This document shows, in pieces, positions 1-8,396 of a DNA stretch of 64,000 nucleotides (positions are counted from its first letter, which is position 1; each line of letters starts with the position of its first letter). A model generated the notes under the pieces. It did no database searches, was not told the DNA's origin, and saw nothing but the letters and a program-made list of their open reading frames with translations. This DNA comes from Hydrogenophaga sp. (GTDB lineage: Bacteria > Pseudomonadota > Gammaproteobacteria > Burkholderiales > Burkholderiaceae_C). The stretch lies in NCBI GenBank assembly GCA_016790705.1, contig JAEUOT010000051.1, positions 1-64,000 on the forward strand. Reading direction: 5' to 3'. The position numbers and the translations under genes were made by a program.

Positions 1-1
1 C

Positions 2-817
2 AAGCCCGAGCTGGCCGCCAAGCTGGGCAAGCTGTGCGACATCTTCGTGCACGACGCCTTCGGCACCGCGCACCGCGCCGAGGGCACGACCTACGGCATC
101 GCCGAGACGGCCCCCATCGCCTGCGCCGGCCCGCTGCTGGCCGCCGAGATGGACGCCATCGGCAAGGCCCTGGCCAACCCGAAGCGCCCGCTGGTGGCCA
201 TCGTCGCCGGCTCCAAGGTCTCGACCAAGCTGACCATCCTGCAATCGCTGGCCAAGAACGTCGACGGCCTGATCGTCGGCGGCGGCATCGCCAACACCTT
301 CATGCTGGCCGCCGGCCTGAAGATCGGCAAGAGCCTGGCCGAGCCTGACCTGCTGGGCGAAGCCACGGCCGTGATCGCCGCCATGAAAGCGCGCGGCGCC
401 GAGGTGCCGATCCCCGAGGACGTGGTCTGCGCCAAGGCCTTCGCGGCCGACGCGCCCGCGACGGTCAAGGCCGCGACCGACGTCGCCGACGATGACCTGA
501 TCCTGGACATCGGCCCCAAGACCGCTGCGAAGCTGGCCGAGAAGCTCAAGGCCGCCGGCACCATCGTCTGGAACGGCCCGGTGGGCGTGTTCGAGTTCGC
601 CGCGTTCGAGAACGGCACCAAGGTGATCGCGCAGGCGATTGCCGAAAGCAGCGCCTTCAGCATCGCCGGCGGTGGCGACACGCTGGCGGCGATTGCCAAG
701 TACGGCATCGAGAAGGACGTGGGCTACATCTCCACCGGCGGTGGCGCTTTCCTGGAAGTGCTGGAAGGCAAGACGCTGCCGGCGTTCGAGATCCTGGCCA
801 AACGCGCCGAACCCTGA
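2..817 (+). CDS. pgk: Phosphoglycerate kinase (5' end cut off by the window)
   Basis: This is the C-terminal part (271 residues) of phosphoglycerate kinase, the cytoplasmic glycolytic/Calvin-cycle enzyme that transfers phosphate between 1,3-bisphosphoglycerate and ADP. The frame is open from base 2, so the gene begins upstream of the window. Visible family blocks are [10 protein letters not shown] near the left edge, the lysine-containing AGSKVSTKL, the GGGIANTFM loop, WNGPVGVFE, and the nucleotide-binding glycine-rich GGGDTLAA close to the C terminus. A full-length enzyme is about 395 residues, so roughly the N-terminal third is missing. The stop is followed 28 bp later by the aldolase gene on the same strand, a common glycolytic pairing in betaproteobacteria and probably one transcript. 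Confidence 0.97.
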   Translation, partial: KPELAAKLGKLCDIFVHDAFGTAHRAEGTTYGIAETAPIACAGPLLAAEMDAIGKALANPKRPLVAIVAGSKVSTKLTILQSLAKNVDGLIVGGGIANTFMLAAGLKIGKSLAEPDLLGEATAVIAAMKARGAEVPIPEDVVCAKAFAADAPATVKAATDVADDDLILDIGPKTAAKLAEKLKAAGTIVWNGPVGVFEFAAFENGTKVIAQAIAESSAFSIAGGGDTLAAIAKYGIEKDVGYISTGGGAFLEVLEGKTLPAFEILAKRAEP

Positions 818-845
818 ATTCTTTCAATCCCACGGAGACAAACCC

Positions 846-1913
846 ATGGCCCTGATTTCCCTTCGCCAACTGCTCGACCACGCGGCCGAACACAGCTACG
901 GCCTGCCCGCCTTCAACGTCAACAACATGGAGCAGGTGCAGGCCATCATGCAGGCCGCCGCAGCCGTCGACAGCCCGGTCATCCTGCAGGGCTCGGCGGG
1001 TGCGCGCTCGTACGCGGGCGAGCCCTTCCTGCGCCACCTGATCGCTGCGGCCATCGAGATGTACCCGCACATCCCCGTCTGCATGCACCAGGACCACGGC
1101 GCGACGCCCGGCGTGTGCTTCCGCTCCATCCAGTCGGGCTTCAGCTCGGTGATGATGGACGGCAGCCTGCTGGCCGACGGCAAGGCGCCCGCGAGCTACG
1201 AATACAACGTCAATACGACGAAGCAGGTGGTGGATCTGGCCCACGCCTGCGGTGTGTCGGTCGAAGGTGAACTGGGCTGCCTGGGCTCGCTGGAAACCGG
1301 CAAGGCCGGCGAGGAAGACGGCCACGGCGCCGAGGGTGAGCTGGACCACTCCATGCTGCTGACCGACCCCGACGAGGCCGCCGACTTTGTGGCCAAGACC
1401 CAGGTCGACGCGCTGGCGATTGCCATCGGCACCAGCCACGGCGCCTACAAGTTCACAAGCAAGCCCAGCGGCAAGGTGTTGCGCATCGACCGCGTCAAGG
1501 AGATTCACCAGCGCATTCCCAACGTGCACCTGGTGATGCACGGCAGCTCCAGCGTGCCGGAAGACTGGCTGGCCATCATCAACCAGTACGGCGGCGACAT
1601 GGGCCAGACCTATGGCGTGCCGGTGGAAGAGATCGTCGAAGGCATCAGGAACGGCGTGCGCAAGGTCAACATCGACACCGACCTGCGCATGGCCAGCACC
1701 GGTGCGATCCGCAAGCACCTGGCCGAGGACCGCAAGAACTTCGACCCGCGCAAGTTCTACAAGGAGGCGACCAAGGCGATGCAGGCGATCTGCGCCGCGC
1801 GCTACGAAGCCTTCGGCTCGGCCGGCATGGCGTCGAAGATCACCCAGGTGCACAGCCTGGAGACCATGCAGAAGCGCTACGACAAGGGCGAGCTGGCACC
1901 GCGCATCGCCTGA
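846..1913 (+). CDS. fba: Class II fructose-1,6-bisphosphate aldolase
   Basis: This 355-residue protein cleaves fructose 1,6-bisphosphate to dihydroxyacetone phosphate and glyceraldehyde 3-phosphate, or condenses them in the reverse direction. The class II, zinc-dependent type is shown by the metal-binding MHQDHG block, [10 protein letters not shown] with the second zinc-site Glu, [11 protein letters not shown] with a zinc-site His, and the phosphate-binding [10 protein letters not shown] near the C terminus. The ATG at 846 is preceded by CACGGAGACA, a usable ribosome site. The open frame extends further upstream into pgk, but that part has no aldolase character and is a frame shadow. It lies directly downstream of pgk and is probably co-transcribed with it. 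Confidence 0.97.
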   Translation: MALISLRQLLDHAAEHSYGLPAFNVNNMEQVQAIMQAAAAVDSPVILQGSAGARSYAGEPFLRHLIAAAIEMYPHIPVCMHQDHGATPGVCFRSIQSGFSSVMMDGSLLADGKAPASYEYNVNTTKQVVDLAHACGVSVEGELGCLGSLETGKAGEEDGHGAEGELDHSMLLTDPDEAADFVAKTQVDALAIAIGTSHGAYKFTSKPSGKVLRIDRVKEIHQRIPNVHLVMHGSSSVPEDWLAIINQYGGDMGQTYGVPVEEIVEGIRNGVRKVNIDTDLRMASTGAIRKHLAEDRKNFDPRKFYKEATKAMQAICAARYEAFGSAGMASKITQVHSLETMQKRYDKGELAPRIA

Positions 1914-1925
1914 GCCGGGGCGCTG

Positions 1926-2549
1926 TCAGCGCGCGGCCTGCGCCGCAGCGGCCTGTTCGGCGGCCTTGCGGATGTCGGCCAGCGAGCCACTCCAGACTTC
2001 GAAGAAGCCCTCGCTCTGCCGGACCTGCAACCAGGTCTCCCAGCGCGTGTGCGCCAGCGCGGGATCGGCGACGGCGAGATCCTTCTGTTCGATGCCGATC
2101 GTCAGCGTGCCGCCGCGCTGGTAGCCTGGCTGGGCCTGTGCCTGGCGAACCGTGTGCTGGACCCGCTGCAGTTCGGCCTGTGTCGCAGGCGGCAGCGTGT
2201 AGACCAGCCAGCGCCGGCCCGCGCCGGGGGCGTCCAGTCCCGCCATCGCGCCCGCGGCGGTGCTCAGCGCCAGCGGCAGCTTGCGGTCCACGGCCTCGAA
2301 CGCGCCGACCACCTTGGGCTTGAGTTGGATCTGCAGCAGCGGCACGGCGCCTGGCGGCGGGACCAGCCGGGCGTCCACCTGCAGCGCGACCACGAACTGC
2401 GCCGGATCGGCGTCCAGCAACTGACCCGAGAGCTGGGCCAGCCGGGGCAGGGAACGCAGGGGAATGCCGCCGCAGGCGGTGAGTGTGGCGAGGGTGGCCA
2501 GCAGCAGGCTGCGGCGCAGCAGGGAAGGGGTGACGGTGGGGTGTGACAT
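1926..2549 (-). CDS. Predicted lipoprotein of unknown function
   Basis: This 207-residue protein begins with a short basic segment and a hydrophobic stretch ending in the lipobox LTAC, so it is predicted to be lipidated on Cys and held in a membrane on the periplasmic side. The rest is mixed polar sequence with no catalytic motif I recognise. The ATG at 2549 was chosen because it places the lipobox about 25 residues in; a longer in-frame extension to 2675 would bury the signal and cross the AT-rich promoter region. It is transcribed away from the DUF2975/HTH pair, sharing a 73-bp AT-rich intergenic region with it. Function is unknown. Confidence 0.75.
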   Translation of the reverse strand: MSHPTVTPSLLRRSLLLATLATLTACGGIPLRSLPRLAQLSGQLLDADPAQFVVALQVDARLVPPPGAVPLLQIQLKPKVVGAFEAVDRKLPLALSTAAGAMAGLDAPGAGRRWLVYTLPPATQAELQRVQHTVRQAQAQPGYQRGGTLTIGIEQKDLAVADPALAHTRWETWLQVRQSEGFFEVWSGSLADIRKAAEQAAAAQAAR

Positions 2550-2578
2550 GGGAAAAAATACTGCTTTGCAAGAAAAAA

Positions 2579-2595
2579 TTATTGTGAAACAATAA
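2579..2595. promoter_or_regulatory. Candidate operator palindrome TTATTG-N5-CAATAA
   Basis: A perfect 6-bp inverted repeat with a 5-bp centre (TTATTGTGAAACAATAA) lies in the divergent AT-rich gap between the lipoprotein gene (start 2549) and the DUF2975 gene (start 2623). It overlaps the place where a -10 box for the rightward genes would fall, downstream of a TTGCAA -35-like hexamer at 2566-2571. The downstream operon encodes a small HTH protein, the natural candidate to bind here. Assignment as an operator is inference. Confidence 0.4.
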
Positions 2596-2622
2596 AATAT
2601 GTCAACCCCACAGGAGCTTCCC

Positions 2623-3183
2623 ATGTCTGCTTCCAGCGCCGCCGCCTCCAGCGCCCTTGAGCGCGTGCGCCGCATCAGCCGCTGGATGGTGCGGGCCTGC
2701 TGGGCCTTGCTGGTCGTGTTGCCAGTGGCCTTGCTGGCCTACTGGGCGACGGCCAGCGAAGCCATGCTGGCGGGCCACGCCAACCTGCCGCCGCAGGCGA
2801 TCCTTGCGCCGGTGGCCGCTTGGCAGCGGGTCGCCGCCGGTCTGGTGATGGCGTTGCCGCTGGGCCTGCTGCTGGCCGGTGTGTGGCAGGCCCGGCGCTG
2901 CTTCGAGATGTTTGCGCAGGGTCAGGTGTTCACCCAGCAGGCGACCTCGTTGCTGCGGCGCTTTGCCGGCTGGGTCGCGTGGGCGGCGCTGGCGGCCCTG
3001 TTGGCGGGCGCGGCGACCTCGGTGCTGCTGACCCTGGGCAATCCGCCGGGGCAGCGACAACTGGCGATCGGGATTTCATCCGATCACGTGTTCACGCTGT
3101 TCTTCGCAGGACTGGTCTGGCTGATGGCCGCGGTGATCGGCGAAGGCCAGGCGCTGGCCGAAGAAAACGAGGGCTTTGTCTGA
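2623..3183 (+). CDS. DUF2975-family integral membrane protein
   Basis: This 186-residue protein has four predicted membrane spans (around residues 21-45, 70-92, 115-138 and 155-175), the pattern of the DUF2975 family, whose members usually sit next to a small Cro/C1-type HTH gene. The ATG at 2623 was preferred over the in-frame ATG at 2599 because a good CAGGAG ribosome site lies 7 bp before it. The stop overlaps the start of the HTH gene (TGATG), which indicates translational coupling. The biochemical role of DUF2975 proteins is unknown; membrane location is inferred from hydrophobicity. Confidence 0.8.
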   Translation: MSASSAAASSALERVRRISRWMVRACWALLVVLPVALLAYWATASEAMLAGHANLPPQAILAPVAAWQRVAAGLVMALPLGLLLAGVWQARRCFEMFAQGQVFTQQATSLLRRFAGWVAWAALAALLAGAATSVLLTLGNPPGQRQLAIGISSDHVFTLFFAGLVWLMAAVIGEGQALAEENEGFV

Positions 3184-3407
3184 TGGCCATCGTGGTGCAA
3201 CTGGACGTGATGCTGGCGCGCCGCAAGGTCCGTTCGCGCGAGCTGGCCGAGCATGTCGGCATCACCGAGGCCAATCTCTCGCTGCTCAAGCAGGGCAAGG
3301 TCAAGGGCGTGCGCTTCGACACGCTGGAGCGGATCTGCGAGTACCTGCAGTGCCAGCCGGGTGACCTGCTGGCCTGGCAGCCCGACGACGGATCGGCCGC
3401 CGGATGA
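3183..3407 (+). CDS. Small Cro/C1-type HTH transcriptional regulator (YozG-like)
   Basis: This 74-residue protein is almost entirely one helix-turn-helix domain. The recognition region reads RELAEHVGITEANLSLLKQG, followed by VRFDTLERICEYLQCQPGDLL, which is typical of the short XRE/YozG regulators paired with DUF2975 membrane proteins. It overlaps the DUF2975 gene by one base, so the two are translationally coupled and probably act together. The palindrome at 2579-2595 upstream of the pair is a plausible autoregulatory operator. The protein has no effector domain, so any signal probably comes through its membrane partner; that last point is inference. Confidence 0.85.
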   Translation: MAIVVQLDVMLARRKVRSRELAEHVGITEANLSLLKQGKVKGVRFDTLERICEYLQCQPGDLLAWQPDDGSAAG

Positions 3408-3415
3408 GGGTTCGC

Positions 3416-3955
3416 TCAGAAGCGCAGGCCCAGGTTGAGTGAGTAGCCGTTGACGCTGGCGCCACCGCTGTCCAGGTAGTTCATGTAGTCGACGCTCAGC
3501 GAAAGGCGGCTGGTGGGCATCAGGCGCAGCCCGCCGCCGTAGGACAGCTTGCGGTCAGAGCCGGAGCCCAGTCCGTCGAAGCTGAGCTTGGTGCGGGCCA
3601 TGCCGACGCGGCCGAACAGTTCGACCGGCCCGAGCCCGACCTTGGGCGTGACGTAGATGCCGTAGAGCTGGTCGACCTTGCCTTTGTAGCGGATGCCGGT
3701 GTTGCTCGCGGTGTAGGTGCCGTTGCCGGCCTGCAGGCCTCCGATGGCTTCGAGCGCGAGCGAGTCGGTCAGTTGCAGGCCCAGCAGGCCCCGGGCCATC
3801 GTGGGACTGGCGCTGGCGCGCAGCCCGAGCACCGGCACCGACAGTTTCAGCGAGAGGCTGGAGTAGCCCAGTTCGCCATACACGCTCTGGGCCATCACGG
3901 CCTGGGAACCCATCGCTGCCATCGCGGCAGCCAGTGCAAGGGATCGGGTGTCCAT
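3416..3955 (-). CDS. Small outer-membrane beta-barrel protein
   Basis: This 179-residue protein starts with a signal peptide (cleavage expected after AVMAQ, about residue 23). The remainder alternates hydrophobic and polar residues as amphipathic beta strands and ends in a C-terminal phenylalanine (LNLGLRF), the usual outer-membrane insertion signal. Length and layout match the 8-stranded OmpW/OmpA-like barrel fold. The ATG at 3955 gives the signal peptide; the frame runs on upstream but that stretch lies over the kinase gene and lacks protein character. It is convergent with the HTH gene, 8 bp from its stop. Ligand or function cannot be read from the sequence. Confidence 0.8.
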   Translation of the reverse strand: MDTRSLALAAAMAAMGSQAVMAQSVYGELGYSSLSLKLSVPVLGLRASASPTMARGLLGLQLTDSLALEAIGGLQAGNGTYTASNTGIRYKGKVDQLYGIYVTPKVGLGPVELFGRVGMARTKLSFDGLGSGSDRKLSYGGGLRLMPTSRLSLSVDYMNYLDSGGASVNGYSLNLGLRF

Positions 3956-4058
3956 GTTGCGCTCCGCTGATGAGGTGAAAGTCATTCTAGGAGCATCGCG
4001 ACCGGTGTGGGGGCCGATTTGGGGGGTGATTCCCCGGTGGATTCGATAATCGCCCACG

Positions 4059-5360
4059 ATGCACACCCTGGAACAACTGCAGCGCGGCGAACTGGCCGGC
4101 GCGACCCGACTCGACCTGTCCTGCGGCCTGAATGCACTGCCCGAGGCGGTGCTCGATCTGGCCGACTCGCTGGAAATCCTCAACCTCAGCGGCAACCGGC
4201 TCAGCGCGCTGCCGCCATGGTTGCCCCGGCTGCACCGGCTCAAGGTGGTGTTTGCCTCGGACAACCCGTTCACGGCGCTGCCGGAGGTGCTGGGCGAATG
4301 CGCGTCGCTGGAGATGGTGGGTTTCAAGGCCTGCCGCATCCGCGATGTGCCGGCGGCCGCGCTGCCGCCGCGGTTGCGCTGGCTGATCCTGACCGACAAC
4401 GCGGTGGAGGTCCTGCCCGACGCGGCGGGGCAGCGCCCGCGCATGCAGAAGCTCATGCTGGCCGGCAACCGGCTGCGGGGCCTGCCGGAAGGGCTGGCCG
4501 AGGCCGCCGCGCTGGAGCTGTTGCGCATCTCGGCCAACCGCTTCGAGCGGCTGCCGTCCTGGCTCACCACGCTGCCGCGCCTGTCCTGGCTGGCGCTGGC
4601 CGGGAACCCGCTGGGATGGTCGGTGCCGCAGGTCTCGCTGCCGGTGATCGACTGGGGGGCGGTGCGGGTGGGCGACGCGCTGGGCGAAGGGGCTTCGGGT
4701 CGCACGGCGCGTGTGGAGGTCGATGGTCGGACCGAAGCGCTGGCGCTCAAGCTGTTCAAGGGCGCGGTCACCAGCGACGGTTTGCCCGAGCACGAGATGG
4801 CTGCGGGCGCCGCCATCGGCGCCTACCCGGGCCTGTGCACGCCGCTGGCGGCGCTGGGTGGGCATCCGCAGGGAACGCCGGGCATGTTCCTTCCGCTGAT
4901 CCCGGCGGGCCACCGTTTGTTGGCGGGGCCGCCGAGCCTGGAGAGCTGCTCGCGCGACGTCTACCCGGCGGACTGGCGCGTCGACGGCGACGCGGCAATG
5001 CGGCTGCTGGCGAAGATCGGCGAGGCGGTCGCGCACCTGCACGCGAAGGGTGTGCTGCACGGTGATCTGTATGCCCACAACATCCTGTGGGACCCGGTGA
5101 CCGGTGAGGGGCTGCTCAGCGATTTCGGTGCGGCGGCCCTGCTGCCGGCCGACCAGCCGGTGCTGGCGCGTGCCCTGCAGGCGCTGGAGGTGCGGGCGTT
5201 CGCATGCCTGCTGGAGGAGGTGGGGAATGGCATCGACGCGAGCGGGGATGCGGGGCTGCGTGACATGATCCTGCGGTTGTCCCGGGACTGCATGGCGACC
5301 GACCCCGGGCAGCGGCCGGACATGGCCGAGGTCGTGAACCGCTTGCGCGAGGAGCTGTGA
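4059..5360 (+). CDS. Leucine-rich-repeat protein fused to a eukaryote-like protein kinase
   Basis: This 433-residue protein has about seven LRR units in residues 15-185 (LEILNLSGNRLSALP, LRWLILTDNAVEVLP, LSWLALAGNPLG) followed by a protein-kinase domain at about 200-433. Kinase landmarks are the Gly-rich loop LGEGASG (208-214), the ATP-anchoring lysine in ALKLFKG (K231), a candidate helix-C Glu (E246), the catalytic loop LHGDLYAHN (D336, N341), DFG (355-357) and DPGQRPDM near the C terminus. The catalytic loop has HGD rather than HRD, so it is a non-RD kinase; all other key residues are present. No signal peptide or membrane span is seen, so it is probably cytoplasmic. It overlaps the next gene by one base. 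Confidence 0.9.
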   Translation: MHTLEQLQRGELAGATRLDLSCGLNALPEAVLDLADSLEILNLSGNRLSALPPWLPRLHRLKVVFASDNPFTALPEVLGECASLEMVGFKACRIRDVPAAALPPRLRWLILTDNAVEVLPDAAGQRPRMQKLMLAGNRLRGLPEGLAEAAALELLRISANRFERLPSWLTTLPRLSWLALAGNPLGWSVPQVSLPVIDWGAVRVGDALGEGASGRTARVEVDGRTEALALKLFKGAVTSDGLPEHEMAAGAAIGAYPGLCTPLAALGGHPQGTPGMFLPLIPAGHRLLAGPPSLESCSRDVYPADWRVDGDAAMRLLAKIGEAVAHLHAKGVLHGDLYAHNILWDPVTGEGLLSDFGAAALLPADQPVLARALQALEVRAFACLLEEVGNGIDASGDAGLRDMILRLSRDCMATDPGQRPDMAEVVNRLREEL

Positions 5361-5956
5361 TGAATCTGCTGATACTGGGTCTGTTGCTGTTTCTGGGCGT
5401 GCATTCGGTCGCCATCGTCTCGCCCGCCGGGCGTGACCGGCTGGCCGCCCGTTTCGGGGAGAACGGCTGGAAGGGGCTGTACTCGCTGGTGTCGGCCGTG
5501 GGGCTCGGGCTGATCGTGTGGGGTTACGGCGCGGCGCGCGAAAACCCAGTGCTGCTCTACAGCCTGCCGGGCGGCTTCCGCCACCTGGCGGCGCTGCTGT
5601 TGTTGCCGGTGTTCGTGCTGCTGCTGGCGGCCTATCTGCCGGGGCGCATCCAGCGCGCCGCGAAGCATCCGATGCTGCTGGCGGTGAAGCTCTGGGCCTT
5701 CGCCCACCTGCTGGCGCAGTCGGTGACCGGCGGCAGTCTGGCCGACGTGCTGCTGTTCGGCGGCTTCCTGCTCTGGGCAGTGGCCGACCGCATCTCGCTC
5801 AAGCGGCGTGCACAGCTCGGCACGCTGCGGCCCGTGCCGGCGCTGCCGCCGGGCGTGGCCAACGATGTGATCGCGGTGGTCGGCGGGCTGGCCTTGTATG
5901 GGCTCACCGTGATGTGGGCGCACGGCGCGCTGTTCGGCGTCCGACCGTTCGGGTGA
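5360..5956 (+). CDS. NnrU-family integral membrane protein
   Basis: This 198-residue protein is strongly hydrophobic, with about five to six membrane spans and the NnrU-type features HSVAIVSPAGRD near the N terminus, KHPMLLAVKLWAFAHLL in the middle and ADRISLKRR after the fourth span. NnrU proteins were named from nitrite/nitric oxide reductase loci and resemble the methyltransferase-like membrane proteins of the NnrU/MddA group, but the biochemical role is not established. The ATG at 5360 overlaps the kinase stop (TGATG) and its own stop overlaps the start of the sugar dehydrogenase gene, so three genes are translationally chained. No denitrification genes are nearby. Confidence 0.85.
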   Translation: MNLLILGLLLFLGVHSVAIVSPAGRDRLAARFGENGWKGLYSLVSAVGLGLIVWGYGAARENPVLLYSLPGGFRHLAALLLLPVFVLLLAAYLPGRIQRAAKHPMLLAVKLWAFAHLLAQSVTGGSLADVLLFGGFLLWAVADRISLKRRAQLGTLRPVPALPPGVANDVIAVVGGLALYGLTVMWAHGALFGVRPFG

Positions 5957-7071
5957 TGGCAATGGGCCTTCTGCGCCGGTTTCGCGTCGCCTGCTGGACG
6001 CTGCTGCTGGCCGGTTCCGTGGGCGCTCACGCCGCATCGCCAAAGGTCGAGGTGGTGAGCACGGGCCTGGAGAACCCCTGGGGCCTGGCCTTCATCGACG
6101 GCGGCCGCATGCTGGTGACCGAACGGCCGGGCCGGCTGCGGGTGGTGCAGCCCGACGGCACGCTGGGCGCGCCACTGCCAGGGCTGCCGAAGATCGACGT
6201 GGGCGGGCAGGGCGGCCTGCTCGACGTGGTCGCGGACAGCCTTTTCGAGCGCAACCGCACCCTCTATTTCTGTTTCTCCGAGCCGGGTCCGGGTGGCAAC
6301 TCGACCGCGCTGGCCTCGGCGCAACTGTCCGCCGACGCGACGCGGCTGGAGAACGTCCGGACCATCTTCAGCCAGAAGCCCAAGGTCGCCAGCAAGGCGC
6401 ACTTCGGCTGCCGCATCGTCGAGGCGAAAGACCAGACCCTGTTCCTGACGCTTGGTGAGCGCTTCTCGCGCAAGGACGACGCACAGAAGCTCGACAACCA
6501 CCTGGGCAAGATCGTGCGCCTGCGCAAGGACGGCAGCGCGCCGCCCGACAACCCGTTCGCGACCCGCCCGGGCGCGCTGCCCGAGATCTGGAGCTACGGC
6601 CACCGCAACCTGCAGGGTGCGACCCTCGGCCCGGACGGGCATCTCTGGACCATCGAGCACGGCCCGCAGGGCGGCGACGAGGTCAACCGCCCCGAGGCGG
6701 GCAAGAACTACGGCTGGCCGGTCATCACCTACGGCGAGAACTACGGCGGTGGTGCCATCGGCGAGGGCATCACCGCCAAGACAGGCATGGAGCAGCCGCT
6801 GCACTACTGGGTGCCCTCGATCGCGCCCTCGGGCATGGCCTGGGTCACCAGCGACCGCTACGGCAAGGACTGGAAAGGCAGCCTGCTGGTCGGTTCGCTC
6901 AAGTTCGGGCACCTGGCGCGACTGACGTTCCGGGGCACGAAGCTGGTCAGGGAAGAGAAGCTGCTGACCCAGCTCGGCGAACGCCTGCGCGACGTGCGCC
7001 AGGGCCCCGACGGCTTCATCTACCTGCTGACCGACGAGAGCGACGGGCGCCTGCTGCGTCTGGTGCCCTGA
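5956..7071 (+). CDS. PQQ-dependent aldose sugar dehydrogenase-like protein (soluble, periplasmic)
   Basis: This 371-residue protein has an N-terminal signal peptide (cleavage near VGAHA-AS, about residue 27) and a six-bladed beta-propeller of the glucose/sorbosone dehydrogenase family (YliI/Asd type). Landmarks are LENPWGLAFIDGGRMLVTER, the active-site block YGHRNLQG with the expected catalytic His, WTIEHGPQGGDEVN and the calcium/PQQ-region block NYGWPVITYGENY. Such enzymes oxidise aldose sugars in the periplasm using pyrroloquinoline quinone; no pqq synthesis genes are in the window. The start overlaps the NnrU-like stop by one base. Sugar specificity cannot be predicted. Confidence 0.9.
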   Translation: MAMGLLRRFRVACWTLLLAGSVGAHAASPKVEVVSTGLENPWGLAFIDGGRMLVTERPGRLRVVQPDGTLGAPLPGLPKIDVGGQGGLLDVVADSLFERNRTLYFCFSEPGPGGNSTALASAQLSADATRLENVRTIFSQKPKVASKAHFGCRIVEAKDQTLFLTLGERFSRKDDAQKLDNHLGKIVRLRKDGSAPPDNPFATRPGALPEIWSYGHRNLQGATLGPDGHLWTIEHGPQGGDEVNRPEAGKNYGWPVITYGENYGGGAIGEGITAKTGMEQPLHYWVPSIAPSGMAWVTSDRYGKDWKGSLLVGSLKFGHLARLTFRGTKLVREEKLLTQLGERLRDVRQGPDGFIYLLTDESDGRLLRLVP

Positions 7072-7236
7072 CCGCCGGCCGACGCCGGCATGCATTAACC
7101 TCTCGGGTTCTCCACGGCGCCGCGCCGGGATGCGGCCTCCGGGCCACCCCGCCGCGACACCCCCTGCCGTTTGACCGCAGGCGCGCCGTGGACCGCTTGC
7201 GCACCCTTCCATCCACTCTTCATCTGGATCTGCACC

Positions 7237-8373
7237 ATGACGAACACTGTCCCTGCCCAAGCCCTGCTCGAACGCCTCGACGGGGTGGTCACCTCGGTCA
7301 TCGACGCCGCCGCCATCGAAACCGACAAGCTGGGGCAATTCCCCGCCAGCAGCCTGGCCGCGCTGCGCAGCGCCGGCCTGCTGGGGCTGATCAGTGACGC
7401 CAGCGTCGGCGGTGCCGGCGGTGATCTGGGCCATGCCAGCAAGGCCGTGCGCCGCATCGCGCAGTCCTGCCCCTCGACCGCCATGATCCTGGCGATGCAC
7501 TTCAGTGCCGTGGCCGTGATCGAGAAGTTCGGCAACGAGGCCACGCGCAAGGCGGTGGCCGCCGGCCAGCACCTGAGCACCCTCGCGTTTTCCGAAGCCG
7601 GCTCGCGCAGCCACTTCTGGGCCCCCACCAGCACCGCCCGCGCCGATGGCAGCGACGTGCTGCTGGACGCGGCCAAGAGCTGGGTCACCACCGCCGGCCA
7701 CGCCGATTCCTACGTCTGGTCCAGCCAGCCGATGGCCGCCACCGGCGCCAGCACGATCTGGCTGGTGCCGCGCGAAAGCGCCGGCCTGTCCACCGTGGCG
7801 CCGTTCGACGGCCTGGGCCTGCGCGGCAACGCGTCCTCGCCGGTGCGCGCCGAGGGTGTGCGCCTGCCGCAATCGGCCATGCTGGGCGCCGACGGCGCCG
7901 GCTTCGACGTGATGATGGGTGTGGTGCTGCCCTGGTTCTCGGTGCTCAACGCCTCGGGTTCGGTCGGCATGATGGAAGGCGCGATCACCCGCGCCGCAGC
8001 CCACGTCAACGGCACCCGCTTCGCCCACCTGGGCACCAGCATCGCCGACCTGCCGACGGCCCGCGCCTACATCGCGCGCGCCAAGATCCAGACCGACAGC
8101 GCCGCCGTGCTGCTTGAAGACACGGTCGCCGCGATTGCCGGTGGCCGCGCCGACGCGATGCTGCGCGTGCTGCAGGTCAAGGCCCACGCTGCCGAGTCGG
8201 CGATGCAGGTCACCGACCTGGCGATGCGCGTCTGCGGTGGCGCCGCCTTCCGCAAGGAAGTCGGCATCGAGCGCCTGTTCCGCGACGCGCGCGCCGCCTC
8301 GGTCATGGCGCCGACCTCGGACGTGCTGTACGACTTCATCGGCAAGGCCACGCTGGGCATGGACCTGTTCTGA
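7237..8373 (+). CDS. Acyl-CoA-dehydrogenase-fold flavoprotein, selD-linked
   Basis: This 378-residue protein has the three-part acyl-CoA dehydrogenase fold: an N-terminal helical domain (GLLGLISDASVGGAGGDLGH), a central beta domain (TLAFSEAGSRSHFW, KSWVTTAGHADSY) and a C-terminal helical domain ending in RDARAASVMAPTSDVLYDF. In medium-chain acyl-CoA dehydrogenases that final region carries the catalytic Glu as YEGTSE; here it reads MAPTSD, so the Glu is absent. It therefore looks closer to the flavin-dependent DszC/SfnC-like monooxygenases of organosulfur metabolism than to a beta-oxidation enzyme, though isovaleryl-type dehydrogenases also move the base. It opens a four-gene run ending in selD; the next gene starts 23 bp later. 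Confidence 0.8.
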   Translation: MTNTVPAQALLERLDGVVTSVIDAAAIETDKLGQFPASSLAALRSAGLLGLISDASVGGAGGDLGHASKAVRRIAQSCPSTAMILAMHFSAVAVIEKFGNEATRKAVAAGQHLSTLAFSEAGSRSHFWAPTSTARADGSDVLLDAAKSWVTTAGHADSYVWSSQPMAATGASTIWLVPRESAGLSTVAPFDGLGLRGNASSPVRAEGVRLPQSAMLGADGAGFDVMMGVVLPWFSVLNASGSVGMMEGAITRAAAHVNGTRFAHLGTSIADLPTARAYIARAKIQTDSAAVLLEDTVAAIAGGRADAMLRVLQVKAHAAESAMQVTDLAMRVCGGAAFRKEVGIERLFRDARAASVMAPTSDVLYDFIGKATLGMDLF

Positions 8374-8396
8374 ACCACCCAGAGAGAGCACACACC

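Noticed and set aside
7072..7100. A terminator after the sugar dehydrogenase gene (GCCGGC-CGAC-GCCGGC type hairpin)
   Set aside because: The stem is short and not followed by a T-run on either strand, so it is too weak to list.
5632..8391. A 919-codon open frame on the minus strand across three plus-strand genes
   Set aside because: It is rich in Gly, Arg, His and Gln with no family motif, and it lies opposite well-supported NnrU-like, PQQ dehydrogenase and flavoprotein genes. Long antisense frames are expected in DNA with this GC content.
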